Assembly (NCBI GenBank): GCA_022009915.1
Contig: CP091730.1
Span: forward strand, 1,736,001 to 1,800,000
Reading direction: 5' to 3'
Length of the DNA stretch: 64,000 nucleotides
From: Alistipes putredinis
GTDB lineage: Bacteria > Bacteroidota > Bacteroidia > Bacteroidales > Rikenellaceae
Position 1 is the stretch's first letter. Each line of letters opens with the position of its first letter. A program made the position numbers and the translations under genes. The notes under the pieces are model-generated. The model was not told where the DNA came from and made no database searches. It saw nothing but the letters and a program-made list of their open reading frames with translations. This document shows positions 41,381 through 50,043 of this stretch, one piece after another.

Positions 41381-43608
41381 ATGGAATACACTCAGGAGGA
41401 TGAAATATTAATCTCCGAGAAGAAGGAGGATTTGATGGCGAGTTGCAGAAAAAAATCTGCAACAGCCAGCAGGATTGGGACATCATCGCCAGAGCCTTCA
41501 ATCTTGCCAAAGATGCCCACAAGGGCGTGAGACGCCGTTCGGGCGAGCCATACATCCTGCATCCGATAGCCGTGGCCAAGATTTGCGTGGATGAAATAGG
41601 GCTTGGCGTAAAATCGGTGGTGGCATCCCTGCTTCACGATGTTGTGGAGGATACCGAATACACGGTCGAGGACATAGACGCCATGTTCGGGCCCAAAATA
41701 GCCTCCATGGTGGACGGTCTTACGAAAATCTCCGGAGTGTTCAACGCCGAGACATCGCAGCAGGCCGAATCGTTTCGCAAAAATGCTGCTGACGCTGCTC
41801 GACGATGTGCGGGTAATCCTAATCAAGATAGCCGACCGGCTGCACAACATGCGCACGCTGGGTTCCATGCCGCGCGAAAAACAAATCAAAATAACCAGCG
41901 AAACGATTTATCTGTTCGCTCCGCTGGCCTACCGTCTGGGTCTGTTTACAATAAAAAGTGAACTGGAAGATTTGAGTCTCAAATACCGGTTTCCGGAGCA
42001 GTACGAGGAGATTGCCCGCAAAATCGAAGAGACGCATGCCGCACGCAAGGAGTTTATCGACAAGTTCAACGCCCCTATAATAGAAAAGCTCAAAGAGAGC
42101 GGGGTAGAGTTCGAAATTTCCGGCAGGGTGAAGAGCATCTATTCCATATGGTCTAAGATGCAGGCGAAACAGATTCCGTTCGAAGAGATTTACGACCTGT
42201 TCGCCGTGCGCATAGTGTTCGACCCTTCGCCGATAATTCCGGAAAGAAGTCAATGCTGGCACATCTACGAACTGGTCACCGACATATACACGAGCCGGCC
42301 CGACAGGCTCAGGGACTGGATTACATACCCCAAAGCCAACGGCTACGAAGCCCTCCACACCACTGTCATGGGACCCGACGGAATATGGGTCGAAGTGCAG
42401 ATACGCTCACGAAGAATGGATTACGTGGCCGAGCACGGGCTTGCCGTACACTGGAAACACAAGTACGACCCCGAAGGCACCGCCTCGGATCCGGCGTTCG
42501 ACAGGCTGGCTGCAAAAAAATCAGAGACGCCCTGAGCAGCCCGACCGAAAATGCAGTGGACTTCTTGGACAATTTCCAGCGTTCGCTTTATGCTTCCGAA
42601 ATCGTAGTGTTCACTCCTAAGGGAGAGGCACGCCACATGCCCAAAGGCTCCACGGTGCTCGACTTCGCTTACGACATACACTCCAAACTCGGGGCCAAGG
42701 CGATAGGCGCCAAAGTAAACCACAGGATAGACTCCATTTTCACGCCGCTGAGAAACGGCGATCAGGTGGAAATTCTGACATCGGAGAGCACTCATCCGAC
42801 GCTCGAATGGCTCGACCATGTAGCCACGCCGAAAGCCAAGCAGTACATAAAAAACTATCTCAAACGCCACAGAGAGAACAATATCGAGCGCGGAATGGAG
42901 ATTTTCGAACGGCGAATGCAGGAATTGGGCATTACTCCCAGTGCAAGAGTATTCCGCAAACTGCTACCCGCCTACGAATGCTCCAACAAAGACGAATTTT
43001 ACAGCAAACTCGGTGCTGAAATAATAACGCTCGATGGCATTCAGGACATACTGCGCCAGAACTCGGCAAACAAAATGCTCAAATTCTGGACATTCTTTCT
43101 GGGTAAAAAGAAGAATGACGAACACGCGCACTAACCACACCGCATACGTAGTCGGAGCCGACGATTACGACGCAGACGGCTCCCAGCCCAAATTCAAAAT
43201 CGCAGAATGCTGCATACCCATCCCCGGCGATGACGTAACCGGATACAAGGACCCTGTAACCGGCGAAATAACGGTGCACAAGACGAGTTGCAGCGAATTG
43301 ACCAGACTGGCCTCGCAACACGGAGAAAACATAATCAGCGACATAAAATGGTCGAGCCATAAAATGATGTCGTATCTGTCCATAATAGAAATTCAGGAGT
43401 CGATAGAATAGGCATTCTTATGGATTTGGCAGAAGTGATTACAGGCCAGTTGAGCATCAACATACGTGAGCTCAAAATACAGAGCCACGACGGAATTTTC
43501 GAAGGTACGATAAGCATATACGTAACCAATATCGAAGCGTTGAATCTGGTCATAAACCGTCTGCGCAAGATTAAAGGCGTGGAGCGGGTAAAACGAATAC
43601 AGAACTGA
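41381..43608 (+). CDS. RelA/SpoT-type (p)ppGpp synthetase/hydrolase (frameshifted)
   Basis: About 740 residues. The HD hydrolase domain has [12 protein letters not shown] and [11 protein letters not shown]; the synthetase domain has [23 protein letters not shown] and [13 protein letters not shown]; then TGS ([20 protein letters not shown]), helical and zinc-finger-like ([16 protein letters not shown]) domains and a C-terminal ACT domain. It sets the alarmone level under starvation. Indels near 41440, 41785, 42520, 43125 and 43393; one G added at the last gives [20 protein letters not shown], joining the ACT domain. It starts 21 bases after recA. Confidence 0.92.
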
Positions 43609-43622
43609 AAAACGGGTAGGGT

Positions 43623-44012
43623 ATGAGCAACATAATCATCGTATTGATATTTGCGGCCGTCATGATTGCAAGCTCCATAAGAAAGAGCCGCGCATTGCAG
43701 AAAAAAGCTGCCTCGGAACAAAACAGGACCGTTATGCCCGAGGAATCCGATAACGAATGGAGGGAATACGACAAGTACGAAACGACGGAAGAAAGACATG
43801 ACGCTCCTGCTGTTTGCGATGCCCCACAACCGCAGTTTTACGCTCCGGCTCCGGCACCAGAAAAAACGAAGGAAAGGATGAGCGGCGAAACATCCGGCGA
43901 ACCATGCGACAAACAGCCACGCCCGCAATCCGACAAGCATAGTTTCGAATTCGATTTGAGACGCGCCGTAATCGAATCGGAAATTCTAAATCCGAAATAC
44001 AAACAATATTGA
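43623..44012 (+). CDS. Small membrane protein, conserved in Bacteroidetes, function unknown
   Basis: Intact 129-residue protein. An N-terminal membrane segment (IIIVLIFAAVMIASSI) is followed by a charged, low-complexity linker rich in Glu, Pro and Ala and a conserved-looking tail FDLRRAVIESEILNPKYKQY. I recognise the tail as a pattern seen in other Bacteroidales proteins of unknown role. It lies 14 bases after the rel gene and five before the HIT gene, so it is probably in the same transcript. Confidence 0.65.
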   Translation: MSNIIIVLIFAAVMIASSIRKSRALQKKAASEQNRTVMPEESDNEWREYDKYETTEERHDAPAVCDAPQPQFYAPAPAPEKTKERMSGETSGEPCDKQPRPQSDKHSFEFDLRRAVIESEILNPKYKQY

Positions 44013-44017
44013 ATATC

Positions 44018-44404
44018 ATGGCATCTATTTTCACCCGTATAATAAACGGAGAGATTCCCTGCTATAAGATAGCGGAGAACGACGATTTTTTTGCGTTTCT
44101 GGACATCAACCCGCTCGCCGAAGGCCATACGCTCGTCGTACCCAAAAAAGAGGTGGATTACTTTTTCGATTTGGACGACGAGATGCTTGCCGGCATGACG
44201 GTTTTTGCAAAGAGGGTAGCGCAACGCATCAAATCCGTAACCGGCTGTCGCAAGGTCGCAGCAGTCGTTTTGGGACTCGAAGTTCCCCACGCACACATAC
44301 ATCTCATACCGATGAACAGCGAATCCGACGTGGATTTCCATAAGGAAAAACTGCAACTGTCGCCGGAAGAATTCGCATCGATATCTGCAAAACTCAGATT
44401 TTGA
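44018..44404 (+). CDS. HIT-family nucleotide hydrolase
   Basis: Intact 128-residue HIT protein with the histidine triad in GLEVPHAHIHLIPM and the N-terminal FTRIINGEIPCYKI. Family members hydrolyse AMP-linked substrates such as AMP-lysine or dinucleoside polyphosphates in the cytoplasm. I chose the ATG at 44018, five bases after the preceding stop. A strong terminator follows. Confidence 0.9.
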   Translation: MASIFTRIINGEIPCYKIAENDDFFAFLDINPLAEGHTLVVPKKEVDYFFDLDDEMLAGMTVFAKRVAQRIKSVTGCRKVAAVVLGLEVPHAHIHLIPMNSESDVDFHKEKLQLSPEEFASISAKLRF

Positions 44405-44442
44405 TTTAAGCGTCATTTCTCAGCCACTTTAACAATCAGATA

Positions 44443-44480
44443 TTAAACGGCATACGTGCATTGTCACGTATGCCGTTTAA
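44443..44480 (+). terminator. Terminator after the rel-HIT operon
   Basis: Perfect 16-base arms (TTAAACGGCATACGTG and its complement) with a six-base loop, 38 bases past the HIT stop. Confidence 0.85.
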
Positions 44481-45050
44481 CATAATATACATGCAAATAT
44501 GTATAATATCGAATGTTGTCCGATAAGTTGCACATGATTATGACAAAATTGCGGCATTATTTACATTTATAACACAACACCAGGGCTATCTTAATTTGTT
44601 AAAATGAACTTTACTGTATTATTGTAATTTTTCACACAAGGCATATTATTTACATATTACAAAAAGTAATACAACCCAAAAATATGGGAAATCTGCGCCA
44701 TTCAAACACATGTTAAATGATTTAATTCTATAATACACGCACAACACAATCAAGTAGTTATAATAATTACATAAACAATGAAATCATAATACAGGGCGTC
44801 TTATTGACACAATTAGGAATACACACAGCATTTTACATGTTTTTTTAATGGATTAATACCGTTATTCACATGTATTTATATGCATCATATCTACTTTTAC
44901 GTCATGCAAACACAAGGACGTAAAGATTTCAAGGATTAAGTATATACATTTGTAAATAATATTTATTCTGAGATTTTTGTTACATTTGTAGAGTAAATTT
45001 TTGCACTACAAAATTAAACTTGTATATTTGTGAAAAAAATATACGGGAAT
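44481..45050. promoter_or_regulatory. AT-rich, dyad-rich non-coding region upstream of the XRE gene
   Basis: About 570 bases without a gene on either strand and much richer in AT than its surroundings. It holds dyads ATACAT/ATGTAT (44487-44504), TATTAC/GTAATA (near 44655-44672) and TTTACGTC/GACGTAAA (44896-44924), and TACATTTGTA twice (44945-44954, 44981-44990). There is one consensus DnaA box TTATTCACA (44862-44870) and two variants (44628-44636; 45029-45037 inverted). A promoter lies at the right end. Confidence 0.6.
45000..45030 (+). promoter_or_regulatory. Promoter of the XRE gene
   Basis: TTTG at 45000-45003, 19 bases, then TATATTTG at 45023-45030. Two more TACATTTG boxes lie at 44945-44952 and 44981-44988, each inside a TACATTTGTA dyad, but lack a clear -33 partner. 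Confidence 0.7.
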
Positions 45051-45485
45051 ATGCAGGAACGGTTGAAAAAATTGATGCGTGCAGAAGGGCTTAATTCGAC
45101 CCGTCTTGCGGAGCTGTTGGGAATACAGGCGTCAGGAATTTCTCATATCATGAGCGGGCGCAACAAACCGAGCTACGATTTTCTAATCAAACTTCTACTC
45201 CGCTTCCCCAATCTCAACCCAGATTGGCTATTGCTGGAAAAAGGCCCGATGTATCGCGACCAGATAAAAAAGCAACCCACGGAGATTGCACCGACCGACG
45301 GTCTTTTCGCCGATCCGAAAATTTCAGAAAAAGAATCTGCAGAACCCGATAACAAGGATATTATTCCAGCCGAATCAGCGCCCGATATTTCTCAGGCCTC
45401 GATACCTTCGACTGCAGGCATAGACAGCATCGTTATATGCTATCGGGACAAAAGCTTCGTAAAATCTACAAAAGTGCGGGACTAA
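45051..45485 (+). CDS. XRE-family transcriptional regulator
   Basis: Helix-turn-helix domain at residues 1-60: MQERLKKLMRAEGLNSTRLA, then LGIQASGISHIMSGRNKPS as the recognition helix. A linker rich in Pro and Glu leads to the C-terminal tail IDSIVICYRDKSF, a short motif seen in other Bacteroidetes XRE proteins. About 144 residues. Phage-repressor-like, but no phage genes are near. I chose the ATG at 45051; a GTG at 45030 lies inside the -7 element. It is six bases upstream of the DUF4269 gene, and the dyad-rich leader suggests it regulates its own operon. Confidence 0.78.
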   Translation: MQERLKKLMRAEGLNSTRLAELLGIQASGISHIMSGRNKPSYDFLIKLLLRFPNLNPDWLLLEKGPMYRDQIKKQPTEIAPTDGLFADPKISEKESAEPDNKDIIPAESAPDISQASIPSTAGIDSIVICYRDKSFVKSTKVRD

Positions 45486-45491
45486 GTAGAA

Positions 45492-46045
45492 ATGACGGAT
45501 TTTCTGACGACCGATTATCTTGCATGCGGCAATAAACGGCAACGGCTCTGTCATCATCTACTTGCCTCGAACGAGATAATGGAACATCTGGCCGACTATA
45601 CTCCTGTCGTCGTCGGAACCATACCTATTAATATAGACATTCCGAACAGCGACGTGGATATAATTTGCCGGACGAAAGATTTCGAGGCGTTCGAGCGTTT
45701 GCTGTGCGATAAATTCAGAAAGTACGGGACATTTTCTATTGAAAAACACAAGGATAACATATCCGGCAGCTTCGAGATTGAAAACCAACTGTTCGAAATA
45801 TATGCCGAGGATATTCCTGTACATAGTCAAAATGCGTACAGGCATATGCTCATAGAGTATCGCATATTGAATCTGCTGGGCGAAAGTTTCAGACGCCGGA
45901 TTGTCGGACTCAAATCAAACGGCCTGAAAACGGAACCGGCGTTCGCATCTTTACTAAAACTGCACGGCAATCCTTTCTCCGAAATACTGACTTTGGAAAA
46001 ACCTTTTCCGACACACGAATCAAGGAGTTGTTTCTCCGTAAATAA
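45492..46045 (+). CDS. DUF4269-family protein, nucleotidyltransferase fold
   Basis: About 185 residues. VVGTIPINIDIPNSDVDIIC has the Gly-Thr and Asp-x-Asp arrangement of polymerase-beta-like nucleotidyltransferases; VHSQNAYRHMLIEYRILNLL and NGLKTEPAFASLLKLHGNPF are family signatures. No substrate is known. One T is missing near 46006; adding it gives SDTRIKELFLRK and a stop at 46043-46045, as the family usually ends. It follows the XRE gene by six bases, so the two form an operon. Confidence 0.75.
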
Positions 46046-46140
46046 TTCGTGCTTTTTATAGATATTAGGCGACCTCAAATCGCCAATATTCCGACATGGT
46101 AATTTGAAATAATATCGGTATTATGTTAAATTATATTTAG

Positions 46141-46215
46141 ATGCAGCCTATTTTAATCGGCATCCTACTGATCTTGGAAGTTTCTTTTTTTGTACGTACA
46201 TTGCAAGCGCTATGA
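46141..46215 (+). CDS. Possible tiny hydrophobic protein
   Basis: Twenty-four codons from the ATG at 46141, almost entirely one membrane segment (ILIGILLILEVSFFV). Its TGA overlaps the next ATG as ATGA. It may be a real small peptide, or the first half of one broken two-segment protein. Confidence 0.3.
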   Translation: MQPILIGILLILEVSFFVRTLQAL

Positions 46216-46334
46216 TACATTTTCTTGTTTCATCAAGTTGGAGTTACCTCGTAATGTTAGGGATACTCTTTTTATTTCCCTATCTTGGTTATCGCGCAAT
46301 AATAAGTGTAATTCGCGAGATTAAGAAAAAGTAG
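46212..46334 (+). CDS. Possible small membrane protein
   Basis: Forty codons: a hydrophobic segment YLVMLGILFLFPYLGYRAII and a basic tail IREIKKK, the shape of a small inner-membrane protein. It overlaps the preceding tiny frame by ATGA. No family is recognised. It lies after the XRE/DUF4269 pair in AT-rich sequence. The rest of 46046-46522 has no other supported gene. Confidence 0.35.
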   Translation: MIHFLVSSSWSYLVMLGILFLFPYLGYRAIISVIREIKKK

Positions 46335-46480
46335 CTTTTCACCTCCTCCACCATATAAATTAATACGGCTGTTTTTTCGTAAACAAACCCGGAATGACTT
46401 TAAGCACCTGCCCTATCATTCCGTCAGACGTTTTTGTGAAAAATCGACGGGCTGGCTCGTGTTTTACTGCGTTCTTTTTA

Positions 46481-46488
46481 TACCTTTG
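46481..46488 (+). promoter_or_regulatory. Likely -7 element of the znuA gene
   Basis: TACCTTTG matches TAnnTTTG exactly, 35 bases before the coding region. The -33 partner is unclear (TTTTAC). A GGAGGGG stretch at 46509-46515 precedes the start. Confidence 0.5.
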
Positions 46489-46522
46489 CATAAAAGTAAA
46501 AAACAAAAGGAGGGGATTCATT

Positions 46523-47367
46523 TTGCGCCGTATATTGATTTGTTTTTCTATTGTTGTCGGTTTCTTGCGCCGGACATCGTTCGGAATCCGATAACATATT
46601 GATTGTAAGCATTCCGCCACTGAAACATATCGTGGAATCCATTGTCGGAGACGACTTCCGCATAGAGGTTCTTCTGCCCAGCGGAGCCTCGCCCGAGACA
46701 TACGAACCGACGCCTTTGCAGATGGCCGATGTTCACAACTCCGCAATGGTTTTTCAGCACCGGTTTGATTGCTTTTCGAACAGAATATTTTATCGAGAAC
46801 CGCTGTCGAAAACTCGAAAAAATACATCGATTTAGGCAGAAACGTGCAGCCGATAGATTCGCACGGGGATTGCGCCCATCATCACGGGACCGACCCGCAT
46901 ATATGGACATCGCCGAAAGCTCTGAGAATAATGGCGCATAATGCAATCGAAGCTATCAGCGAACACTACCCCGACTCCGCACGCTATATGTCCAATTTCG
47001 AGGCGCTGGAAGCTGACATAGACAGATTGGACTCTCTGGTTGCGGGACGCATCGCGGCTGCGGGTGTGAAACGGTTCGTGGTTTTCCATCCTGCGTTCTC
47101 ATACTATGCACGCGATTACGGCTTGGAACAGATAGCCTTTGGAGGACGACGGCAAGGGAGCCATCGGCCGAAAAGAATGCGCAATCTCGTAAACGGATTG
47201 AGAGGCAAAGGGATAAAGCGGGTAATCTATCAAAAGGAGTTTCCGAAGGCAATGGCCGACGTTTTTCGCGGCGGAAATCGGGGGCGACGGCTGCGGAAGT
47301 GGATATTCTAAACGAAGATATAAAAACCAGCATCTTACGTGCAACGGATTTGATAACCGAAAAATGA
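46523..47367 (+). CDS. znuA: Metal (zinc-type) ABC transporter substrate-binding lipoprotein (frameshifted)
   Basis: Lipobox LSVSC is followed by ILIVSIPPLKHIVESIVGDD and LLPSGASPETYEPTPLQMAD, the A-1 cluster signature with the His and Glu ligands. A His/Asp-rich loop DCAHHHGTDPHIWTSP and FVVFHPAFSYYARDYGLEQ supply the other metal ligands. About 280 residues. It binds zinc or manganese outside the inner membrane. Indels near 46555, 46760, 47145 and 47270. The signal peptide seems to start at TTG 46523, or at an ATG lost to error. Its stop overlaps the next ATG as ATGA. Confidence 0.85.
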
Positions 47368-48064
47368 GCAGCATCGTTTCTCTTAAAAAAACGTCGGCGT
47401 TTCGTATGGGGCGCCCAAGGTTTTGTCCGATGTCAATCTGGACATACTGGACGATGACTTCATCGGAGTGATAGGTCCCAACGGCGGCGGGAAAACTACG
47501 CTCGTCAAAGCAATCATGGGAGACGTTCCGCACGAAGGCGATATAATATACGATTCGAGCCTGACCACGTCCCGCGGCATACGCAATATCGGTTATCTGC
47601 CCCAGCTGAACGGATTCGATCGTCTTTTCCCGATTTCGGTAGCAGACGTCGTCTTATCCGGTCTGCAAGTCAAAAAGGGAATTCTGGGTCGCTACTCGCA
47701 TTCGGACAGGATGCTGGCATGCGACTGGATGAAGCGGACAGGCATAGAATCGGTGGCTGACAAACCCATAGGCGAAATCTCGGGCGGACAGATGCAGCGT
47801 GCACTGCTTTGCCGTGCAGTCATTTCGGAACCGAAAATGCTCATTCTCGACGAGCCGACTTCTTTCGTGGACAGGAATTTCGAACGCGAACTGTACCTTA
47901 TACTGCAACAGCTCTGCAAAAGCATGGCTATCGTAATGGTGTCGCACAACATAGGCACGATTACAAGCATCGTAAAAAGCATTGTGTATGTGAACGGGAC
48001 CGTACACAACCACGGTTCCAATGTCATAACGCCGGAACAATTAGAGAATTACCACCTCGTGTAG
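47364..48064 (+). CDS. znuC: Metal ABC transporter ATP-binding protein (frameshifted)
   Basis: Walker A IGPNGGGKTTLVKAI, Q-loop GYLPQLNGFDRLFP, signature EISGGQMQRALLCRAV, Walker B MLILDEPTSFVD and switch His in VMVSHNIGT. About 234 residues. An indel in the A7 run at 47385-47391 hides the N-terminal KNVGVSYGAPKVLSDVNLD. It powers metal uptake with ZnuA. No membrane permease gene (znuB) follows; the next gene is a convergent EamA transporter. Confidence 0.88.
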
Positions 48065-49044
48065 CGTATTCTCTTTCGAACTTGTGCAATGTCGCTATAC
48101 TTTTTTTCATTCGAACAATTCCCGTATTTCTCTAAATCCATTCGACTCCGGCTGGAAGTTACCAAATACACACCACTGAAAATAAGGAATACGGCTACTA
48201 TTTTCGTAAAATTAAAAGTGTCTATTTTCCAACATACGGCAACGATACATGCGACAAGCGGTTGGATATAATTATACATTCCGGCTACGGTCGGTCGCAA
48301 CTTCTTTTGTCCTACGACAACAAGCATATAGCTGATGAACGTCGCCCCAACCACTATAAAAGCCAATCCGATTATTTCAGTCAGTTGCAGACTGCTCCAA
48401 TGCGCCTCGGCCAAGTCATTCGCCGAGAAAGGCAACATACAGATAAAAGAGTAAGTAAACATCCATTTCATAATGGTTGTTAATGAATATTTATTTACAA
48501 AAATCTTTATAGAGTACAATGTAAAGGGCATAACTCAATTGGGAAAATAAAACAAGCAAATCTCCCCATATTGCGGCATGTCCGTTCTGCGGATAATATT
48601 CGGCCATTTTTGTCCACTGCCCAAGATAAGCAATAAAGCGCCTCCTGCCCCCAATGCAATACCCAGCACCTTTTTTCCCGTTATGGGTTCTTTCAGAATG
48701 AATGCAGCTAAAATCATAGCCCAAAGCGGCATGCTTGTCGTAATGATAGAGGCATCTGCGGGAGAAGTTAGGCTGACACCTAATATGAAGCATCCTTGAT
48801 TAAAGACTATGGCCAAGAGCGAAGCAAAAAACAGGGACACCAAGTCTTTGTGACTGACGTGTTCGGGCTTTTGAAAAAAAGATGCTATCCAGAACAAAAC
48901 CATTGCTCCGCCGATACGCAAATCGGTTACCACCAAAGGAGTAATCGCTCCTCCTGTCATAATCATTTTAGAAATAGGGGACATCAGGCCCCACATCGTA
49001 TTTGCCCCGAGCATCGAGGCATGACCTTTCCAATCGAAATCCAT
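48049..49044 (-). CDS. EamA/DMT-family transporter (frameshifted)
   Basis: About 330 residues with ten predicted membrane helices in two EamA repeats (MLGANTMWGLMSPISKMIMT; PLVACIVAVCWKIDTF near the end). TSPADASIITTSMPLWAMIL and the matching LRPTVAGMYNYIQPLVA are the repeat signatures. It probably exports a metabolite; the substrate is unknown. Indels near 48565 and 48495. Divergent from an AraC regulator that likely controls it, and lower in GC than the neighbours. Its end overlaps znuC by 16 bases, tail to tail. Confidence 0.82.
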
Positions 49045-49095
49045 TCTCTTTGTTTTTCGGCTGCAAATTTAAGGTGGAATGAAACGCGATTTATT

Positions 49096-49115
49096 GTATC
49101 TTCGCCATAAGATAC
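49096..49115. promoter_or_regulatory. Dyad between the EamA and AraC genes
   Basis: GTATCTT-cgccat-AAGATAC, a perfect 7-base repeat in the 85-base divergent gap. On the minus strand TAAATTTG at 49073-49066 could be the EamA -7 box. The dyad may be the AraC-protein binding site. Confidence 0.5.
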
Positions 49116-49129
49116 TGTACTATTCCGTT

Positions 49130-50002
49130 ATGTGGAAAGAGAATTTATATCAACCCGTTGAAGTCCTGATTCGTAATCATGAGACATTTCCAATTGCCGA
49201 ACACCAGCATTCATTCTTCGAAATGGTGTACGTACACAAGGGAATCGGACAATTTTATGTCAAGGAATCGGATTGCAAGGTCGAGGAAGTCGCTTATCAT
49301 GCCGATTCCTTGTTTCTTATTCCTCCGGAAACCACTCATCGCTTTACGATAGATACGCATAGCGAGTATGTGTTCATTCGTTTTGTGCTTCATTACGTGG
49401 AAGACTATATCGGGAAATATATGGCGGAGATATTCCGTGACCACGGTCGTCCGGCAGAAATCCGTCTGAATGAATCGGACAAGAAAATGGTCTCCCGGCT
49501 TTTCCACTTTATAAAAAACGAAGAAGACAACAGGCAAATGGGAGCGAGCTATCTGCAACAGCAATGGCTTAACAGTATCTTGGTTATAGTTGCAAGAAAT
49601 ATCGTTCAGAAAGAAGCTGGAAACGACCGCCTGTCAGCCAAATATCTTACTATAAACGAACCCAATCCGGCTGTATATATGTTGCAGTATATACTGCAAC
49701 ATATAAACCGACCGGAATTATTGAGGGCGAAAAACCTGTCCGAAACATTCCATCTTTCTCCTGATTATATCGGGACTTATTTCAAACGGAATTATCAAGA
49801 AACACTGCAACAGTATATAGGACGGAACCGTTTGAAGATGGTGGAAAATCTGTTATTGAACAGTTCCATGACAGTCAAAGAGATTGCATATAAAATGGGA
49901 TATACCGACCCTTGCTATCTCGTAAAGTCGTTTCAAAAGGTTTATGGAACCTCACCTTTGAAATACAGGCACGAACATTCTTGTAGCAAAAGTTCGAAGT
50001 AA
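49130..50002 (+). CDS. AraC-family transcriptional regulator
   Basis: Intact, about 290 residues. The N-terminal cupin sensor domain contains HQHSFFEMVYVHKGIGQFYV and ETTHRFTI; the C-terminal pair of helix-turn-helix motifs includes NLSETFHLSPDYIGTYFKRN and MTVKEIAYKMGYTDPCYLVK. It should bind a small ligand and control transcription, most simply of the divergent EamA gene. I chose the ATG at 49130 (MWKENLYQ), which precedes the sensor domain, over one at 49079 inside the shared promoter region. Confidence 0.85.
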   Translation: MWKENLYQPVEVLIRNHETFPIAEHQHSFFEMVYVHKGIGQFYVKESDCKVEEVAYHADSLFLIPPETTHRFTIDTHSEYVFIRFVLHYVEDYIGKYMAEIFRDHGRPAEIRLNESDKKMVSRLFHFIKNEEDNRQMGASYLQQQWLNSILVIVARNIVQKEAGNDRLSAKYLTINEPNPAVYMLQYILQHINRPELLRAKNLSETFHLSPDYIGTYFKRNYQETLQQYIGRNRLKMVENLLLNSSMTVKEIAYKMGYTDPCYLVKSFQKVYGTSPLKYRHEHSCSKSSK

Positions 50003-50043
50003 TGGAATTGCGGGGTGCCGCACGCCGCGCTCTAAGCACACGA

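Noticed and set aside
40349..43608. Programmed frameshifting in recA and rel
   Set aside because: There are many shift sites, both plus and minus, without slippery heptamers or pseudoknots, and the same pattern affects unrelated genes.
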